Assembly: GCA_044507975.1 (NCBI GenBank)
Contig: JBIQIQ010000001.1
Coordinates: 1-64,000 of the forward strand
DNA length: 64,000 nt
Direction of reading: 5' to 3'
Origin: DASRWD01 sp044507975
GTDB taxonomy: Bacteria; Deinococcota; Deinococci; Deinococcales; Trueperaceae
Part shown: positions 46,175-55,016 of the stretch, piece by piece
How positions within the stretch are numbered: position 1 is the stretch's first letter
Layout: every line of letters begins with the position of its first letter
Program-made: the position numbers and the translations under genes
Notes under the pieces: generated by a model
Databases searched by the model: none
What the model was told of the DNA's origin: nothing
Seen by the model: the letters and a program-made list of their open reading frames with translations, nothing else

Positions 46175-47506
46175 CTAGGGCGTGAGCCGCTGCGAGTCGC
46201 GGGGGAAGGCCCGGGCGAACCGGACGTTGGGGATGCCGAGGAGCAGCGCGGTGACGCGCTCGGCACCGATCGCGAACCCGCCGTGCGGCGGCATGCCGTG
46301 CTTGAAGACCTCGAGGTAGTCGGCGAAGGCGGCGGCGTCCATGCCGCGCTTGGAGAGCTCGTCGACCAGCACCTCGTGACGGTGAGCGCGCTGGCCGCCG
46401 GAGGTGATCTCCACCCCCCGGAAGATCAGGTCGAGACCCCGCGTCAGGCCGCCCTCCTCCGGGTAGGTGTAGAAGGGGCGCGCCGCCTGTGGGTACTTGG
46501 TGACGAACACCAGGTCGGAGCCGTGCTCCTCCTTGGCCCATCGGCCGATCAGCCTCTCTGCCTCGGGGTCGAGGTCCTTCCCGCCGGAGGCGTGGCCGTA
46601 GCGTTCCCTGACGAGCTCCCGGACCGCGAGCATGGGGACGCGCGGGACCGCCGCCGACAGGTCGGGCAGCTCGGCGCCGAAGAGCTCGAGCTCGGGCCGG
46701 CAGGTCTCCACCGCCGCGCCCAGCATGGCCTTGACGACGCCTTCCTGGAGGTCCATGACGTCGCCCTCGTCGGCGATGGGCCCGAACTCGACGTCCAGGG
46801 AGAGGTACTCGGAGAGGTGCCTGGACGTGTGGCTCTTCTCGGCCCGGTAGACGGGCGCCGTCTCGTAGACGCGCTCGAAGACGCCCACCATGATCTGTTT
46901 GTAGAGCTGCGGTGACTGCGCGAGGTAGGCCCGCTGCCCGTAGAAGTCGACCTCGAAGAGGTTCGCCCCGCCCTCGGCTCCGGCGCTGACGAGCTTGGGC
47001 GTGAAGACCTCCGTGAACCCGCGCTCGTCGAGGTGGGCGCGGAACGCCTTGACCAGCGCGGCCTTGACCTTCAGAGCGGCCCGGGCGCGCGGGCTGCGCA
47101 CGGTGACGTGCCGGTAGGCGAGGAGGGTGTCGGGGTTGGAGTGCCACTCCTCCTTCGAGAGCTCCACCGGCGGTGGGGCGCTGGCCTCGCTGACGACCCG
47201 AACGGCCCTGACGTGCACCTCGACCCCGCCGGGGGCCTTGGCATGCGCAGCCACCACGCCCTCGAGGGCGACGAAGCTCTCGTGCAGCGGCAGCCCCGTC
47301 AAGCCGCTGCGATCGAGGACGGCGCGCTCGACGACGCACTGCACCGTTCCCGACCGGTCCCGTAGCAGGAGGAAGCCCACGCCGCCGAGGTCGCGACGGG
47401 TGAGCACCCACCCCTCCAGCCTCACCTCACGTCCTCCGAGGCGCGGCAGGTCTGCGATCGGCGAGCGGGAGGGGGCGTCTGCGTGTCCGGGAGCGTCACC
47501 TGTCAT
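46175..47506 (-). CDS. aspS: Aspartyl-tRNA synthetase, archaeal/Thermus AspRS2 type
   Basis: 443 aa class IIb synthetase. The N-terminal OB-fold binds the anticodon (EGWVLTRRDLGGVGFLLLRD). Class II motifs follow: QSPQLYKQIMVGVFERVYE, APVYRAEKSHTSRHLSEY (motif 2) and GGFAIGAERVTALLLG (motif 3). The short type without bacterial insertion resembles Thermus AspRS2, which also makes Asp-tRNA-Asn for amidation by GatCAB. KAPGG near residue 95, seen in that non-discriminating enzyme, is kept. No Shine-Dalgarno; a TAGACT box is nine bases upstream. Confidence 0.95.
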   Translation of the reverse strand: MTGDAPGHADAPSRSPIADLPRLGGREVRLEGWVLTRRDLGGVGFLLLRDRSGTVQCVVERAVLDRSGLTGLPLHESFVALEGVVAAHAKAPGGVEVHVRAVRVVSEASAPPPVELSKEEWHSNPDTLLAYRHVTVRSPRARAALKVKAALVKAFRAHLDERGFTEVFTPKLVSAGAEGGANLFEVDFYGQRAYLAQSPQLYKQIMVGVFERVYETAPVYRAEKSHTSRHLSEYLSLDVEFGPIADEGDVMDLQEGVVKAMLGAAVETCRPELELFGAELPDLSAAVPRVPMLAVRELVRERYGHASGGKDLDPEAERLIGRWAKEEHGSDLVFVTKYPQAARPFYTYPEEGGLTRGLDLIFRGVEITSGGQRAHRHEVLVDELSKRGMDAAAFADYLEVFKHGMPPHGGFAIGAERVTALLLGIPNVRFARAFPRDSQRLTP

Positions 47507-47515
47507 GAGCGCGGG

Positions 47516-47521
47516 AGTCTA
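47516..47521 (-). promoter_or_regulatory. -10 box TAGACT, near-leaderless (aspS)
   Basis: Minus-strand TAGACT lies nine bases before ATG 47506, leaving a leader of only a few bases. Confidence 0.5.
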
Positions 47522-47540
47522 ACAGCAGCCTCCCCGGGTG

Positions 47541-47948
47541 TCAACGAGACCCGGCTGCGAGCGCGCGCCTGATCGCCTCGGCGTGAGCGACGTCCTTCGG
47601 CCTGCCAGCCCGCTCCTTGAAGCGCAGCACGGCCTCGAGGGTCACGCACGGCGCGCCGCCGACGTCCTCGGCGCCCTCGATCAGGGCGTCCACGTCCTCG
47701 CCGAGCCAGCCGGACCACACCTCGACGTCGAGGTGCGGGAGGGCGACGCAGAGGTCCTCCTTGCCTGGCTTCGGCTCCCCGAGCTCGAGCGCCCGCCGCC
47801 ATGCGGGGCCCCGCGCAACGACATCGACGTCCCCCGCCTCCGCCAGCAGGCCCCGGAGGACCAACGCGGCGCTGCCGTGCACGGCCCAGTGACCGGCGGT
47901 GAGCTGCAGCGCCAGCAAGCGCTCCCTGACCTGCGACTCGTCGAGCAT
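47541..47948 (-). CDS. Nucleotidyltransferase-fold protein, hypothetical
   Basis: 135 aa. WAVHGSAALVLRGLLAEAGDVDVVARG fits the GS and DxD signature of minimal nucleotidyltransferases (the AbiEii/MNT-like group). The later HLDVEVWSGWLG could supply the third acidic residue. No HEPN or antitoxin-like partner lies next to it. It is preceded by a perfect leaderless -10 and diverges from the META-domain gene. Function unknown. Confidence 0.7.
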   Translation of the reverse strand: MLDESQVRERLLALQLTAGHWAVHGSAALVLRGLLAEAGDVDVVARGPAWRRALELGEPKPGKEDLCVALPHLDVEVWSGWLGEDVDALIEGAEDVGGAPCVTLEAVLRFKERAGRPKDVAHAEAIRRALAAGSR

Positions 47949-47954
47949 GAGCGC

Positions 47955-47960
47955 AGACTA
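47955..47960 (-). promoter_or_regulatory. Leaderless promoter: TAGTCT-N6-ATG
   Basis: Minus-strand TAGTCT is exactly six bases before ATG 47948. Confidence 0.65.
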
Positions 47961-48006
47961 ACTCCGCCGAGCATGGACCGCTAATGGCGCTCTCTCGGGA
48001 GACGGG

Positions 48007-48012
48007 TAGCCT
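48007..48012 (+). promoter_or_regulatory. Leaderless promoter: TAGCCT-N6-ATG
   Basis: TAGCCT is exactly six bases before ATG 48019. It and the TAGTCT box of the divergent gene lie 46 bases apart. Confidence 0.65.
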
Positions 48013-48018
48013 GCGCAC

Positions 48019-48486
48019 ATGACACTACCGAGCACGCGCCCCCGCACCGTCAGCAGGCTCGCCGTCGCACTGCTCGTCGCCCTCGCGCTCGCGGCGCCCG
48101 GCCACACGGCGGGAGATACCGCGGGTCTCGCCGACCTCTTCGGGACGGGCCGGTGGCAGCTGGCGAGCGTCACCGTCGGCGGCGAGACGCTGAGGCCTGA
48201 GGCCGGTGCCGGCAGCGGGTTCCTCCTGAACGAGCTCGGGCAGCTGGCCGGCTCCGTCGGCTGCAACCAGATGGTCGCGACCGCGGCGCTGAGCCCGGAG
48301 GGACGCGTGGCCTTCGAGCCCATCGTCTCCACGTTGATGGCCTGCCCCGACCCGGCGATGAGCCTCGAGCAGGCTCTGCTCGCCGCCCTGGAGCTCGTCG
48401 AGCGCTACGAGTTGGAAGATGGAGAGGTGAGGCTCACCGGGCCCGGTGCCGAGGTCGTGTTCGCGGCAGCGCCGTCAGGTCCTTGA
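48019..48486 (+). CDS. Secreted META-domain (HslJ-like) protein
   Basis: 155 aa. Signal peptide AVALLVALALAAPGHTA, then a META/HslJ domain: GRWQLASVTVGGETL, GSVGCNQMVATAALSPEG and STLMACPDPAMSLEQALLAAL. The two Cys match the pair found in this family. HslJ-type proteins are outer-envelope stress or novobiocin-resistance related; role here unknown. Convergent with thiN, with 10 bases between stops. Confidence 0.85.
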   Translation: MTLPSTRPRTVSRLAVALLVALALAAPGHTAGDTAGLADLFGTGRWQLASVTVGGETLRPEAGAGSGFLLNELGQLAGSVGCNQMVATAALSPEGRVAFEPIVSTLMACPDPAMSLEQALLAALELVERYELEDGEVRLTGPGAEVVFAAAPSGP

Positions 48487-48496
48487 GCCAGCGCGG

Positions 48497-49174
48497 CTAG
48501 GCGACGTCGTGCTCGGCGATCACCGCGACGACGCCCAGCGCGCTGCGCACCTCGACCTCGTCGGCCGTCGACACGTTCGAGACGCCCAGGCCGGCGCCGA
48601 ACGGCAGCCTCAGTCCCACGACCGGGTAAGCCAGGCCTGAAGCGTCGACGACGGCGTCGCCGGCCAGCGCCACCAGGCTGACCGTCGTGCCGCGCGGCCA
48701 GGTCGCGGTGAGTGGCAGGGCCGGCGCGCAGAGGTGGGCCTCCGACGTGCCGCCGTGCAGCGAGACCCGGAACGGCTCCGCGGCCGCAGCCGCGCGCGCC
48801 GCTGCCAGCAGCGCCGTCAGGCTGTGGTCGAGCCTGGTGCCGAACGCTCCCAGGACCGCGGCCGTGGCGGCACCGCGCCGGCGCGCCGCGGCCAGCGCCA
48901 GTTCGAGGTCGAGCTCGTCCTTGTCGGGCCGGTGCCGCTCGACCTCGAGGCCTGGATAGGCGCCGACCAGGTCGGGCAGCACGCTGTCCATGTCGCCCAC
49001 CAGGAGATCGGGCGTCACCCCGAGAGCGGAAGCGTGCTGCAGCCCGCCGTCGGCGGCGACGACGATGGTCGCCGCGCTCACGAGCCGCTCGACCAGCCGT
49101 AGCGGCGGCAGGTCCCCGCCAGCCAGGACCAGGGCCGTGGGGCTCCCTCCCGGGGAGGCGTCGATCGGCCTCAC
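48497..49174 (-). CDS. thiN: Thiamine pyrophosphokinase
   Basis: Transfers pyrophosphate from ATP to thiamine, making TPP directly; 225 aa. VVAADGGLQHASALGVTPDLLVGDMDS contains the metal-binding Asp residues, DKDELDLELAL and GAFGTRLDHSLTALL follow. The GTG start overlaps the ABC ATPase stop (GTGA). Its pairing with a thiQ/thiP-type importer shows that the operon imports thiamine and phosphorylates it on arrival. Confidence 0.92.
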   Translation of the reverse strand: MRPIDASPGGSPTALVLAGGDLPPLRLVERLVSAATIVVAADGGLQHASALGVTPDLLVGDMDSVLPDLVGAYPGLEVERHRPDKDELDLELALAAARRRGAATAAVLGAFGTRLDHSLTALLAAARAAAAAEPFRVSLHGGTSEAHLCAPALPLTATWPRGTTVSLVALAGDAVVDASGLAYPVVGLRLPFGAGLGVSNVSTADEVEVRSALGVVAVIAEHDVA

Positions 49175-50214
49175 GCCGGGAGCGTCCTCCAGGCTGTAGG
49201 CGGCAAGACCAGGTCGTAGTCCGCTCCCGGCTCGGGTTCGGCTCGGAGCTCGCGTCCGTGCCCCCGCCAGGTGACGTCCGCCTGCCACTCGGGGACGTGG
49301 AGGGCCAGCCGCCAGACGAGGCCCTCACGCAGCACCTCGCGAACGACCGCTCGGGCGGTGGCTCGACCGTCGGGCCGGGGAGCCGAGCCAACCGACGCGA
49401 GGGAGACGTCCTCGATCCGCAGCAGCAGCGCGCCGTCACCGGCCGGCGGGGCGGCCACGCGCGCGGCCGCGGCGATCCGGCGCGCCTCGTCGCCCTCCCA
49501 GACGTTCTCGTGCCCCAGGAACCGGGCCGTCCAGGCGTCTGCCGGGGACGTGAGCAGCTCATCCGCCCCGCCGACCTGGACGATCCTCCCGCTGCGCATC
49601 ACCGCCACCGCGTCGGCTACGGCGAAGGCCTCGACCTGGTCGTGGGTCACGTACACGGCCTCGGCGCCGAGCCCCTCCAGGATGCGTGCGACCTCGTCCC
49701 TGAGCTCGGCGCGCAGGGCCTCGTCGAGGTTCGAGAGCGGCTCGTCGAGCAGAAGGAGACCGGGGCCGGGCGCTACCGCGCGGGCCAGCGCCACGCGCTG
49801 CTGCTGGCCGCCGGACAGCTCCGTCACGCGCCGCTGGCCCAGGCCGCCCAGGCCCACCAGGTCGAGCATCTCGGCGACGCGCTCGCGCCGGCGAGGCGGC
49901 TCCCAGCCCCTCTCGACGAGGCCGAACGCGACGTTGTCGGCGACGCTGAGGTGCGGGAAGAGCGCGAAGTCCTGGAACACCATCCCGAGGTCGCGCCGCT
50001 GGGGAGGCCGCGCCGTGACGTCGGCGCCGCCCATGCGCACGCGCCCGGCGTCAGGCCGCTCGAGCCCCGCCACGAGCCTGAGCAGCGTGCTCTTGCCGCA
50101 CCCGCTCGGTCCCAGGAGCGCGAGGGTGGCCCCTTCCGGCACCTCCAGCGTCACGTCGTCGACGGCTCTCACCGGGCCGTACGCCTTGGACAGGTGCTCG
50201 ACGCTAAGGCCCAT
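49171..50214 (-). CDS. thiQ: Thiamine-type ABC importer ATPase
   Basis: 347 aa. Walker A GPSGCGKST, Q-loop VFQDFALFPHLSV, signature LSGGQQQRVALARA, Walker B LLLLDEPLSNLDE and the switch His in VTHDQVEAFA are intact. A C-terminal beta domain of about 110 aa (TOBE-like) is present, as in the iron/thiamine/spermidine ATPases. Assignment to thiamine rests on coupling to thiN and the adjacent double-domain permease. TATGAT lies 12 bases upstream of ATG 50214. Confidence 0.82.
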   Translation of the reverse strand: MGLSVEHLSKAYGPVRAVDDVTLEVPEGATLALLGPSGCGKSTLLRLVAGLERPDAGRVRMGGADVTARPPQRRDLGMVFQDFALFPHLSVADNVAFGLVERGWEPPRRRERVAEMLDLVGLGGLGQRRVTELSGGQQQRVALARAVAPGPGLLLLDEPLSNLDEALRAELRDEVARILEGLGAEAVYVTHDQVEAFAVADAVAVMRSGRIVQVGGADELLTSPADAWTARFLGHENVWEGDEARRIAAAARVAAPPAGDGALLLRIEDVSLASVGSAPRPDGRATARAVVREVLREGLVWRLALHVPEWQADVTWRGHGRELRAEPEPGADYDLVLPPTAWRTLPA

Positions 50215-50226
50215 GGTCCACGCGGC

Positions 50227-50232
50227 ATCATA
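50227..50232 (-). promoter_or_regulatory. -10 box TATGAT before thiQ
   Basis: Minus-strand TATGAT-N12-ATG; the same spacing as before the DppB-type gene at 5707. It lies in the 33-base gap behind thiP and could add expression of thiQ-thiN. Confidence 0.4.
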
Positions 50233-50247
50233 GCCGCGGTGCCCACG

Positions 50248-51843
50248 TCAGAACTCGCCGCGGCCGCGCCGCTGCAGGACGAGCATGACGAGCGCCGTCA
50301 CGGCCATCAGCACCATCGACAGCCCGAGCGCCGCGCCGTAGTTGAGCGGCCCGGGCCTGCCGAGCCTGTCGAAGATGGCCACCGGCAGCGTGGCGAACTC
50401 GGGCCTGACCAGCAGGAGCGAGGCGCCGAACTCTCCCAGAGACACCGCGAAGGCGAACGCGGCCGCCACCGCCAGCGAGGGACGCAGCTGCGGAAGCTCG
50501 ACCCGCCACAGCGTGCGCCACGGACCGGCGCCGAGCGTGGCCGCCGCGCCCACCTGCCCGGCCGGCAGCGCCCGCATCGCAGGCAGGAGCGTGCGCGTAA
50601 CGAACGGGAAGGCGATGAGAGCGTGCGCGAGCGGGACGCCCCAGAACGTCGCGACGAGCCAGGGGTAGGCGATGAGGTAGCCGAGGCCAAGCGTGACGGG
50701 GCTTGTCGCCAGCGGGAGCAGCGAGAGGCCGTCGAGCCAGCGCCAGCGACCGCGGTGAACGGCGTAGGCGAAGGCCGTCCCGATGACGAGCGCCAGCGCC
50801 GTCGAGAGCGCCGCGAACGTCAAGGAGTTGCGCAGGCTGAGACCGAGGGTCGCGAAGCCGACCGACCGCGGCGCGTCGAGCATCGCGCGCAGGTTGTCGA
50901 GCGAAGGGAACGACCCGTCCCCGGCCGTGAAGGCGCTCGCCGTCAGCGCCACGAGCGGCGCCAGCACGATCGCTCCGATCAGCAGGAGGTCGGCCCCGAG
51001 CAGCGCCGCGCCCGCGCCGCGCGGCGCTCGAGCCTGCGAGCGGCCCGCCGACACCGGCACCGAGAGACGCGCCTGCAGCCGGGTGTAGAGCCAGCCCAGG
51101 CCTCCCACCACCGCCAGCTGCACGAGGGCGAGGGCGGCAGCGGCGTCGAGGCGCAGGAGCCGCAGCGTGAGCCGGTAGAGCTCGACCTCCAGCGTCGCGA
51201 ACCTGGCGTCGGGCGCCAGGATGAGGATCACGCCGAAGCTCGTGAAGCAGAAGATGAACACCAGGGTGGCCGCCGCGACGGTCGCGGGCAACGCCAGTGG
51301 CAGCGTCACGCGCCACAGGGTCCGCCACGTCCCGGCGCCGAGGGTAGCGGCGGCCTGCTCGAGGCGCGGGCCCATCCCCTCGAGGAACCCCGACACCAGC
51401 CGAGCCACGACGGCGAAGTTGTAGAACACGTGGGCGGCGAGCACGAGAGCGAGCGTGTTGCGCAGGTCCACGCCGAGTACACCGCGTGGCCCCGCCAGCG
51501 CGAGGAAGCCCATGCCCGCCACGACGGTGGGCATGACGAACGGGACGCTGAACGCCGCGGTCAGCAGCCTGCGGCCGGCGAACCGGTAGCGCGCCAGGAG
51601 CAGCGCGGACGGGAGCCCGACGAGCACGGTGAGGACCGTCGAGAGCAGGGCCTGCCAGGTGGTGAACCACAGCCTCCCGAGGTAGTACGGATCAGTCAGG
51701 GTGGCGAGCAGCCCAGCGATGTCCAACTCGCCGTCGGGAGCGACCCCCCGCCACAGGATCGCCGCCAGCGGCACGAGGAGGGCGGCCGTCAGGAAGCCCA
51801 ACGAGCCGAGCCCGGCGATGCTGGCCAGCAGGTTCCTGCTCAC
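50248..51843 (-). CDS. thiP: Thiamine-type ABC importer permease (double-domain)
   Basis: 531 aa membrane protein with two fused six-helix halves, as in ThiP and FbpB. Each half has an EAA loop: EQAAATLGAGTWRTLWRVTLPLAL and GQVGAAATLGAGPWRTLWRVELPQL. Between them a Gly/Ala/Arg-rich linker (SQARAPRGAGAALLG). GTG 51843 is decided by TAGACT six bases upstream. The promoter has no room for a riboswitch, in contrast to thiB. Confidence 0.85.
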   Translation of the reverse strand: MSRNLLASIAGLGSLGFLTAALLVPLAAILWRGVAPDGELDIAGLLATLTDPYYLGRLWFTTWQALLSTVLTVLVGLPSALLLARYRFAGRRLLTAAFSVPFVMPTVVAGMGFLALAGPRGVLGVDLRNTLALVLAAHVFYNFAVVARLVSGFLEGMGPRLEQAAATLGAGTWRTLWRVTLPLALPATVAAATLVFIFCFTSFGVILILAPDARFATLEVELYRLTLRLLRLDAAAALALVQLAVVGGLGWLYTRLQARLSVPVSAGRSQARAPRGAGAALLGADLLLIGAIVLAPLVALTASAFTAGDGSFPSLDNLRAMLDAPRSVGFATLGLSLRNSLTFAALSTALALVIGTAFAYAVHRGRWRWLDGLSLLPLATSPVTLGLGYLIAYPWLVATFWGVPLAHALIAFPFVTRTLLPAMRALPAGQVGAAATLGAGPWRTLWRVELPQLRPSLAVAAAFAFAVSLGEFGASLLLVRPEFATLPVAIFDRLGRPGPLNYGAALGLSMVLMAVTALVMLVLQRRGRGEF

Positions 51844-51849
51844 GGTGCG

Positions 51850-51855
51850 AGTCTA
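51850..51855 (-). promoter_or_regulatory. Leaderless promoter: TAGACT-N6-GTG (thiP)
   Basis: Minus-strand TAGACT is exactly six bases before GTG 51843. Confidence 0.65.
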
Positions 51856-51879
51856 AGTGGGCGGCGGCCGCCACCGGCG

Positions 51880-54114
51880 TCAGAGGCGTCGTGCCGGGGC
51901 AGCGGCGGCGGCCAGGAGGTAAGCGCCTGCGGCCGCCCAGCCCACCGCGCTCAGGCCCAGCGCATGCGAGAGCCACAGGGCGCCGGCGCCCGCCACCACC
52001 GCAGCCAGCCCGGAGAGGGCCAGCGCGGCCGCCACGCCGCGCGGGGCGCCCAATGCGACGAGGAGCCGCGGGAACGGCAGGCCCATCGGCACGGACGCCG
52101 CCATCAGCATCGCTGCGGCGGCCGCGCCTGCGAGCCAGGCCGGCAGGGGGGCCAGGACGGCTATTAGCGGCGGCGCCGCGATCAGCCAGGCCGACACGCT
52201 CACGGCTGCTATCAGCGCCCCGGCCCTCACGCCCCCGGTCCTCCGGGCGGCGAGGTGGGCGCCGATCGCGCCGCCTACTAGGACCGCCCCCAAGGTCAGG
52301 GAGAGGCTCCAGGTCGGGTGCCCGGCCGCGCGCTGTACCAGGGGGAGAGACGCCAGCTCGACGAGCAGGAAACCGGCGCCGAGCCCGGTCGCCGCGAGCA
52401 GGCCGCGGGCGCCGGAGCCGGCGCCTCTCAGCCGCCGCCCAGCCAGCAGCGCCGACGCTGCCAGGGCGAGGCTGGCGGTCGCGGCCAGGACACCGGCCCG
52501 TCTCGCGTCGCGCGGCACCCCGGGCTCGAACGAGAAGAAGTAAGGTGCGTCGTCGCGCGTCGGACCGAGGTCGACGGTGTGCGAGGCGGCGACGACGCCG
52601 TCCAGGTCGGCTTCGCCGCGGGCCAGCGGCTGGAGCGAGGGTGGCGCCAGCAAGCCGGGCACGAGGAGCAGCGACCAGCCCCGCCGCTCCGCCAGGCGGG
52701 CGGCCGCGACGGCCTCCTCACGCGTGAACGGGGACCGGCGCACGACGAGCAGCGGCACGGCCCGGGACTGGCTCACGTCCATGACCGCCATCACGTGATC
52801 CAGCGCGGCGGAGTGGTCCGGGGCGTGACCGCCGTCCACGAGCGCCGCGAGGGCCGTGGTGAGGGCCCGCGTGAGCGTGAGCTCGTCGTAGAGCTTGAGG
52901 GCCAGGCGGCCGTGCGACGTCAGCGCGGCGAGGTACTGCTCGAACGCCTCGACGGTGTAGACCAGGTTCTCAGTCAGGGCCGCGCCGCGGAGCTCCGCCG
53001 CCCCGGTCACGACGTTGGCGAGGGTGATCACGTCGTAAGCGCCGCGCCTGTCGGCGAGCTCACGCCTGCCGTCGCCGATCACGACCTCCGTAGGCGGCTC
53101 GTAGACGGGGGCCGCGAGGCTACCAAGGTCGCGCACCAGCTCGACGCTCGCGCGGTTCACCTCGACCGCGGTCACCTCCTCGACCCCTTCCGAGCGGGCC
53201 TGGACCACGTCGAGCCCCCCGCCGGAGCCGATCAGGTACGCGCTCGTCGCCGGAGCCAGCGCGAAGGGGAAGGCGCCGACGTCGGACGACCAGCCTGAGG
53301 GATCGGACTCCGGCACGAGCGAGCCGGCGCCTCCGTCCATGTAGAGGTAGCGCGCGCCGCTCGGCGCGCGGACGAGGTCGGTCCTGGCCGTCCCGTCCCA
53401 ACGGGTCGATTCGACCGTTCCGCCGCCGGCGAGAACGAGCGAGATGGGCTTGCCCGTCATGTGGACCGACGGACGGACCTCCCAGGCTCCTACGGCCAAG
53501 GCCAGCGCGCCCAGCAGGGGCGCCGCCACGGCGATAGCCGCGCCGGCCAGGCCGAGGTCGGATGGTCCCCTGGGCCGGGAGAAGCCGCTGGACCTGGTCA
53601 ACGCCGTGGCCGCCAGCGCGACGAGGGCGGCCGCGGCGATCATCGCGGCGGGCGCGCCGAGGCCGGTCAGGTCGAGGAGCCAAGGCGTCGCGAGCGCCGC
53701 GGCCGCGGCCGCCCCGTAGTCCGCTCTCGACAGCCAGGCCGCCCCGGGCGGGTGCCGTGCGAACACTGCGGCGCTGCTCATGCCGATCCCGACGTACGCC
53801 AGCAACGGCAGCGCCAGCCCGAGCCACGGGTTCCCGCTCGCGGCGGCGAAGAGCCAGAGAGGGAAGGAGAGCACGGCCAGCGCGGCCGCCGCCGCCGCGC
53901 CCAGGAGGGCCGCCGCGCCCCCGCGCAGCAGCGGCGCCGCCGCGGCGAGGCCAGCTCCCAGCCCGACGCCGAGCAGGGCGACGGCCAGCACCGGGGCCAC
54001 CCAGCTGCTCACGAGCAGTGCCGACAGGAGACGGGTGAGCGCGACCTCGTACGCCAGTCCGCCCGCGGCCAGCAGGCCGACGGCGACGATGTGGTGCCTG
54101 GGTGGACGCGTCAC
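51880..54114 (-). CDS. Membrane-embedded SpeE-like (spermidine synthase fold) protein
   Basis: 744 aa. N-terminal and C-terminal blocks hold about six hydrophobic helices each, flanking a soluble methyltransferase-like domain (about 210-470) with AYLIGSGGGLDVVQA and EEVTAVEVNRASVELVRD. These match the aminopropyltransferase family nucleotide site. The catalytic Asp of true spermidine synthases is not visible where YDVITLANVVTGAAEL stands, so it may be inactive as such. GTG start 14 bases after the stop of the DppC-type gene, so it is likely co-transcribed with that importer. Confidence 0.75.
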   Translation of the reverse strand: MTRPPRHHIVAVGLLAAGGLAYEVALTRLLSALLVSSWVAPVLAVALLGVGLGAGLAAAAPLLRGGAAALLGAAAAAALAVLSFPLWLFAAASGNPWLGLALPLLAYVGIGMSSAAVFARHPPGAAWLSRADYGAAAAAALATPWLLDLTGLGAPAAMIAAAALVALAATALTRSSGFSRPRGPSDLGLAGAAIAVAAPLLGALALAVGAWEVRPSVHMTGKPISLVLAGGGTVESTRWDGTARTDLVRAPSGARYLYMDGGAGSLVPESDPSGWSSDVGAFPFALAPATSAYLIGSGGGLDVVQARSEGVEEVTAVEVNRASVELVRDLGSLAAPVYEPPTEVVIGDGRRELADRRGAYDVITLANVVTGAAELRGAALTENLVYTVEAFEQYLAALTSHGRLALKLYDELTLTRALTTALAALVDGGHAPDHSAALDHVMAVMDVSQSRAVPLLVVRRSPFTREEAVAAARLAERRGWSLLLVPGLLAPPSLQPLARGEADLDGVVAASHTVDLGPTRDDAPYFFSFEPGVPRDARRAGVLAATASLALAASALLAGRRLRGAGSGARGLLAATGLGAGFLLVELASLPLVQRAAGHPTWSLSLTLGAVLVGGAIGAHLAARRTGGVRAGALIAAVSVSAWLIAAPPLIAVLAPLPAWLAGAAAAAMLMAASVPMGLPFPRLLVALGAPRGVAAALALSGLAAVVAGAGALWLSHALGLSAVGWAAAGAYLLAAAAAPARRL

Positions 54115-54128
54115 GGCGGTCCGGGGGA

Positions 54129-55016
54129 TCAGCTGCGCCCCCGGTAGCGCGGGTCGAGCACGTCCCGCAGCCCGTCGCCGAGGAGGTTGAAGCCCAGGAC
54201 GGAGACCATGATCGCGAGACCGGGGAAGACGCCCATCCAGGGCGCCTGCCGGAGGTAGGCCCTGCCCTCCGAGAGCATCCGCCCCCAGCTCGGGTCGGGC
54301 GGCTGCGTCCCCAACCCGAAGAACGACAGCGCGGCCTCGGCGAGGATGGCGAACGCGAGGCTGAGGGAGGTCTGCACGATGATGGGCCCCATCGCGTTGG
54401 GCAGCACGTGCGCGAACATGATCCGCGCGCGGCCCTGACCCAGAGCGCGGGCGGCGTTGACGAACTCCCTGTCCCGCACCGAGATCACGGCGCCGCGGGT
54501 GACCCGGGCGAAGATCGGCGCGTAGACGATGGCGATGGCGATCATCGCGTTCTCGACGCCGCGCCCGAGGATCGCCATGACGACGATCGCCAGGAGCACG
54601 GCCGGCAGCGCGAAGAAGACGTCCATCACGCGCATCACGACCTCGTCGACCCAGCCGCCCGTGTACCCGGCCACGAGCCCGAGCGTCACGCCGGCCAGCG
54701 CCGAGATCCCGACCGCGATGAAGGCCACCCTCACGCTGACCGCGGCGCCGTGGAGGATGCGCGAGAGGAGGTCACGCCCGAACTCGTCGGTGCCGAAGGG
54801 GTGCGCCAGCGACGGCGCCGCGAACAGGGCGCCGAAGTTCATCGCGTTGGGGTCGTGTGGGGCCAGCGCCGCGCCGAACGAGGCGGCCGCGAGGAGCAGG
54901 AGCACGATGCCGCCCCCGGCGAGCACCAGCCCGTGCCTGAGCGCCTTGCGCCAGAGGCCAGGGGCGCGCCTAGCGCCTTCGACCTCTCGTGGGGCAGCGA
55001 CGGTCCCGGCGGCCAT
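54129..55016 (-). CDS. Second peptide-type importer, DppC-type permease
   Basis: 295 aa. LAPHDPNAMNFGALF and HPFGTDEFGRDLLSRILHG mark the DppC N-terminal domain; the EAA loop is EFVNAARALGQGRARIMFAHVLPNA. ATG 55016 overlaps the DppB-type stop (TGATG). A longer frame upstream lies inside that gene. Partner of the permease at 55016-55966 and the SBP at 56031. Confidence 0.93.
   Translation of the reverse strand: MAAGTVAAPREVEGARRAPGLWRKALRHGLVLAGGGIVLLLLAAASFGAALAPHDPNAMNFGALFAAPSLAHPFGTDEFGRDLLSRILHGAAVSVRVAFIAVGISALAGVTLGLVAGYTGGWVDEVVMRVMDVFFALPAVLLAIVVMAILGRGVENAMIAIAIVYAPIFARVTRGAVISVRDREFVNAARALGQGRARIMFAHVLPNAMGPIIVQTSLSLAFAILAEAALSFFGLGTQPPDPSWGRMLSEGRAYLRQAPWMGVFPGLAIMVSVLGFNLLGDGLRDVLDPRYRGRS

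Noticed and set aside
48712..52167. Open frame of 1151 codons on the plus strand across thiN, thiQ and thiP
   Set aside because: Arg/Pro/Gly-rich shadow of three convincing minus-strand genes. No start signal or recognisable motif.
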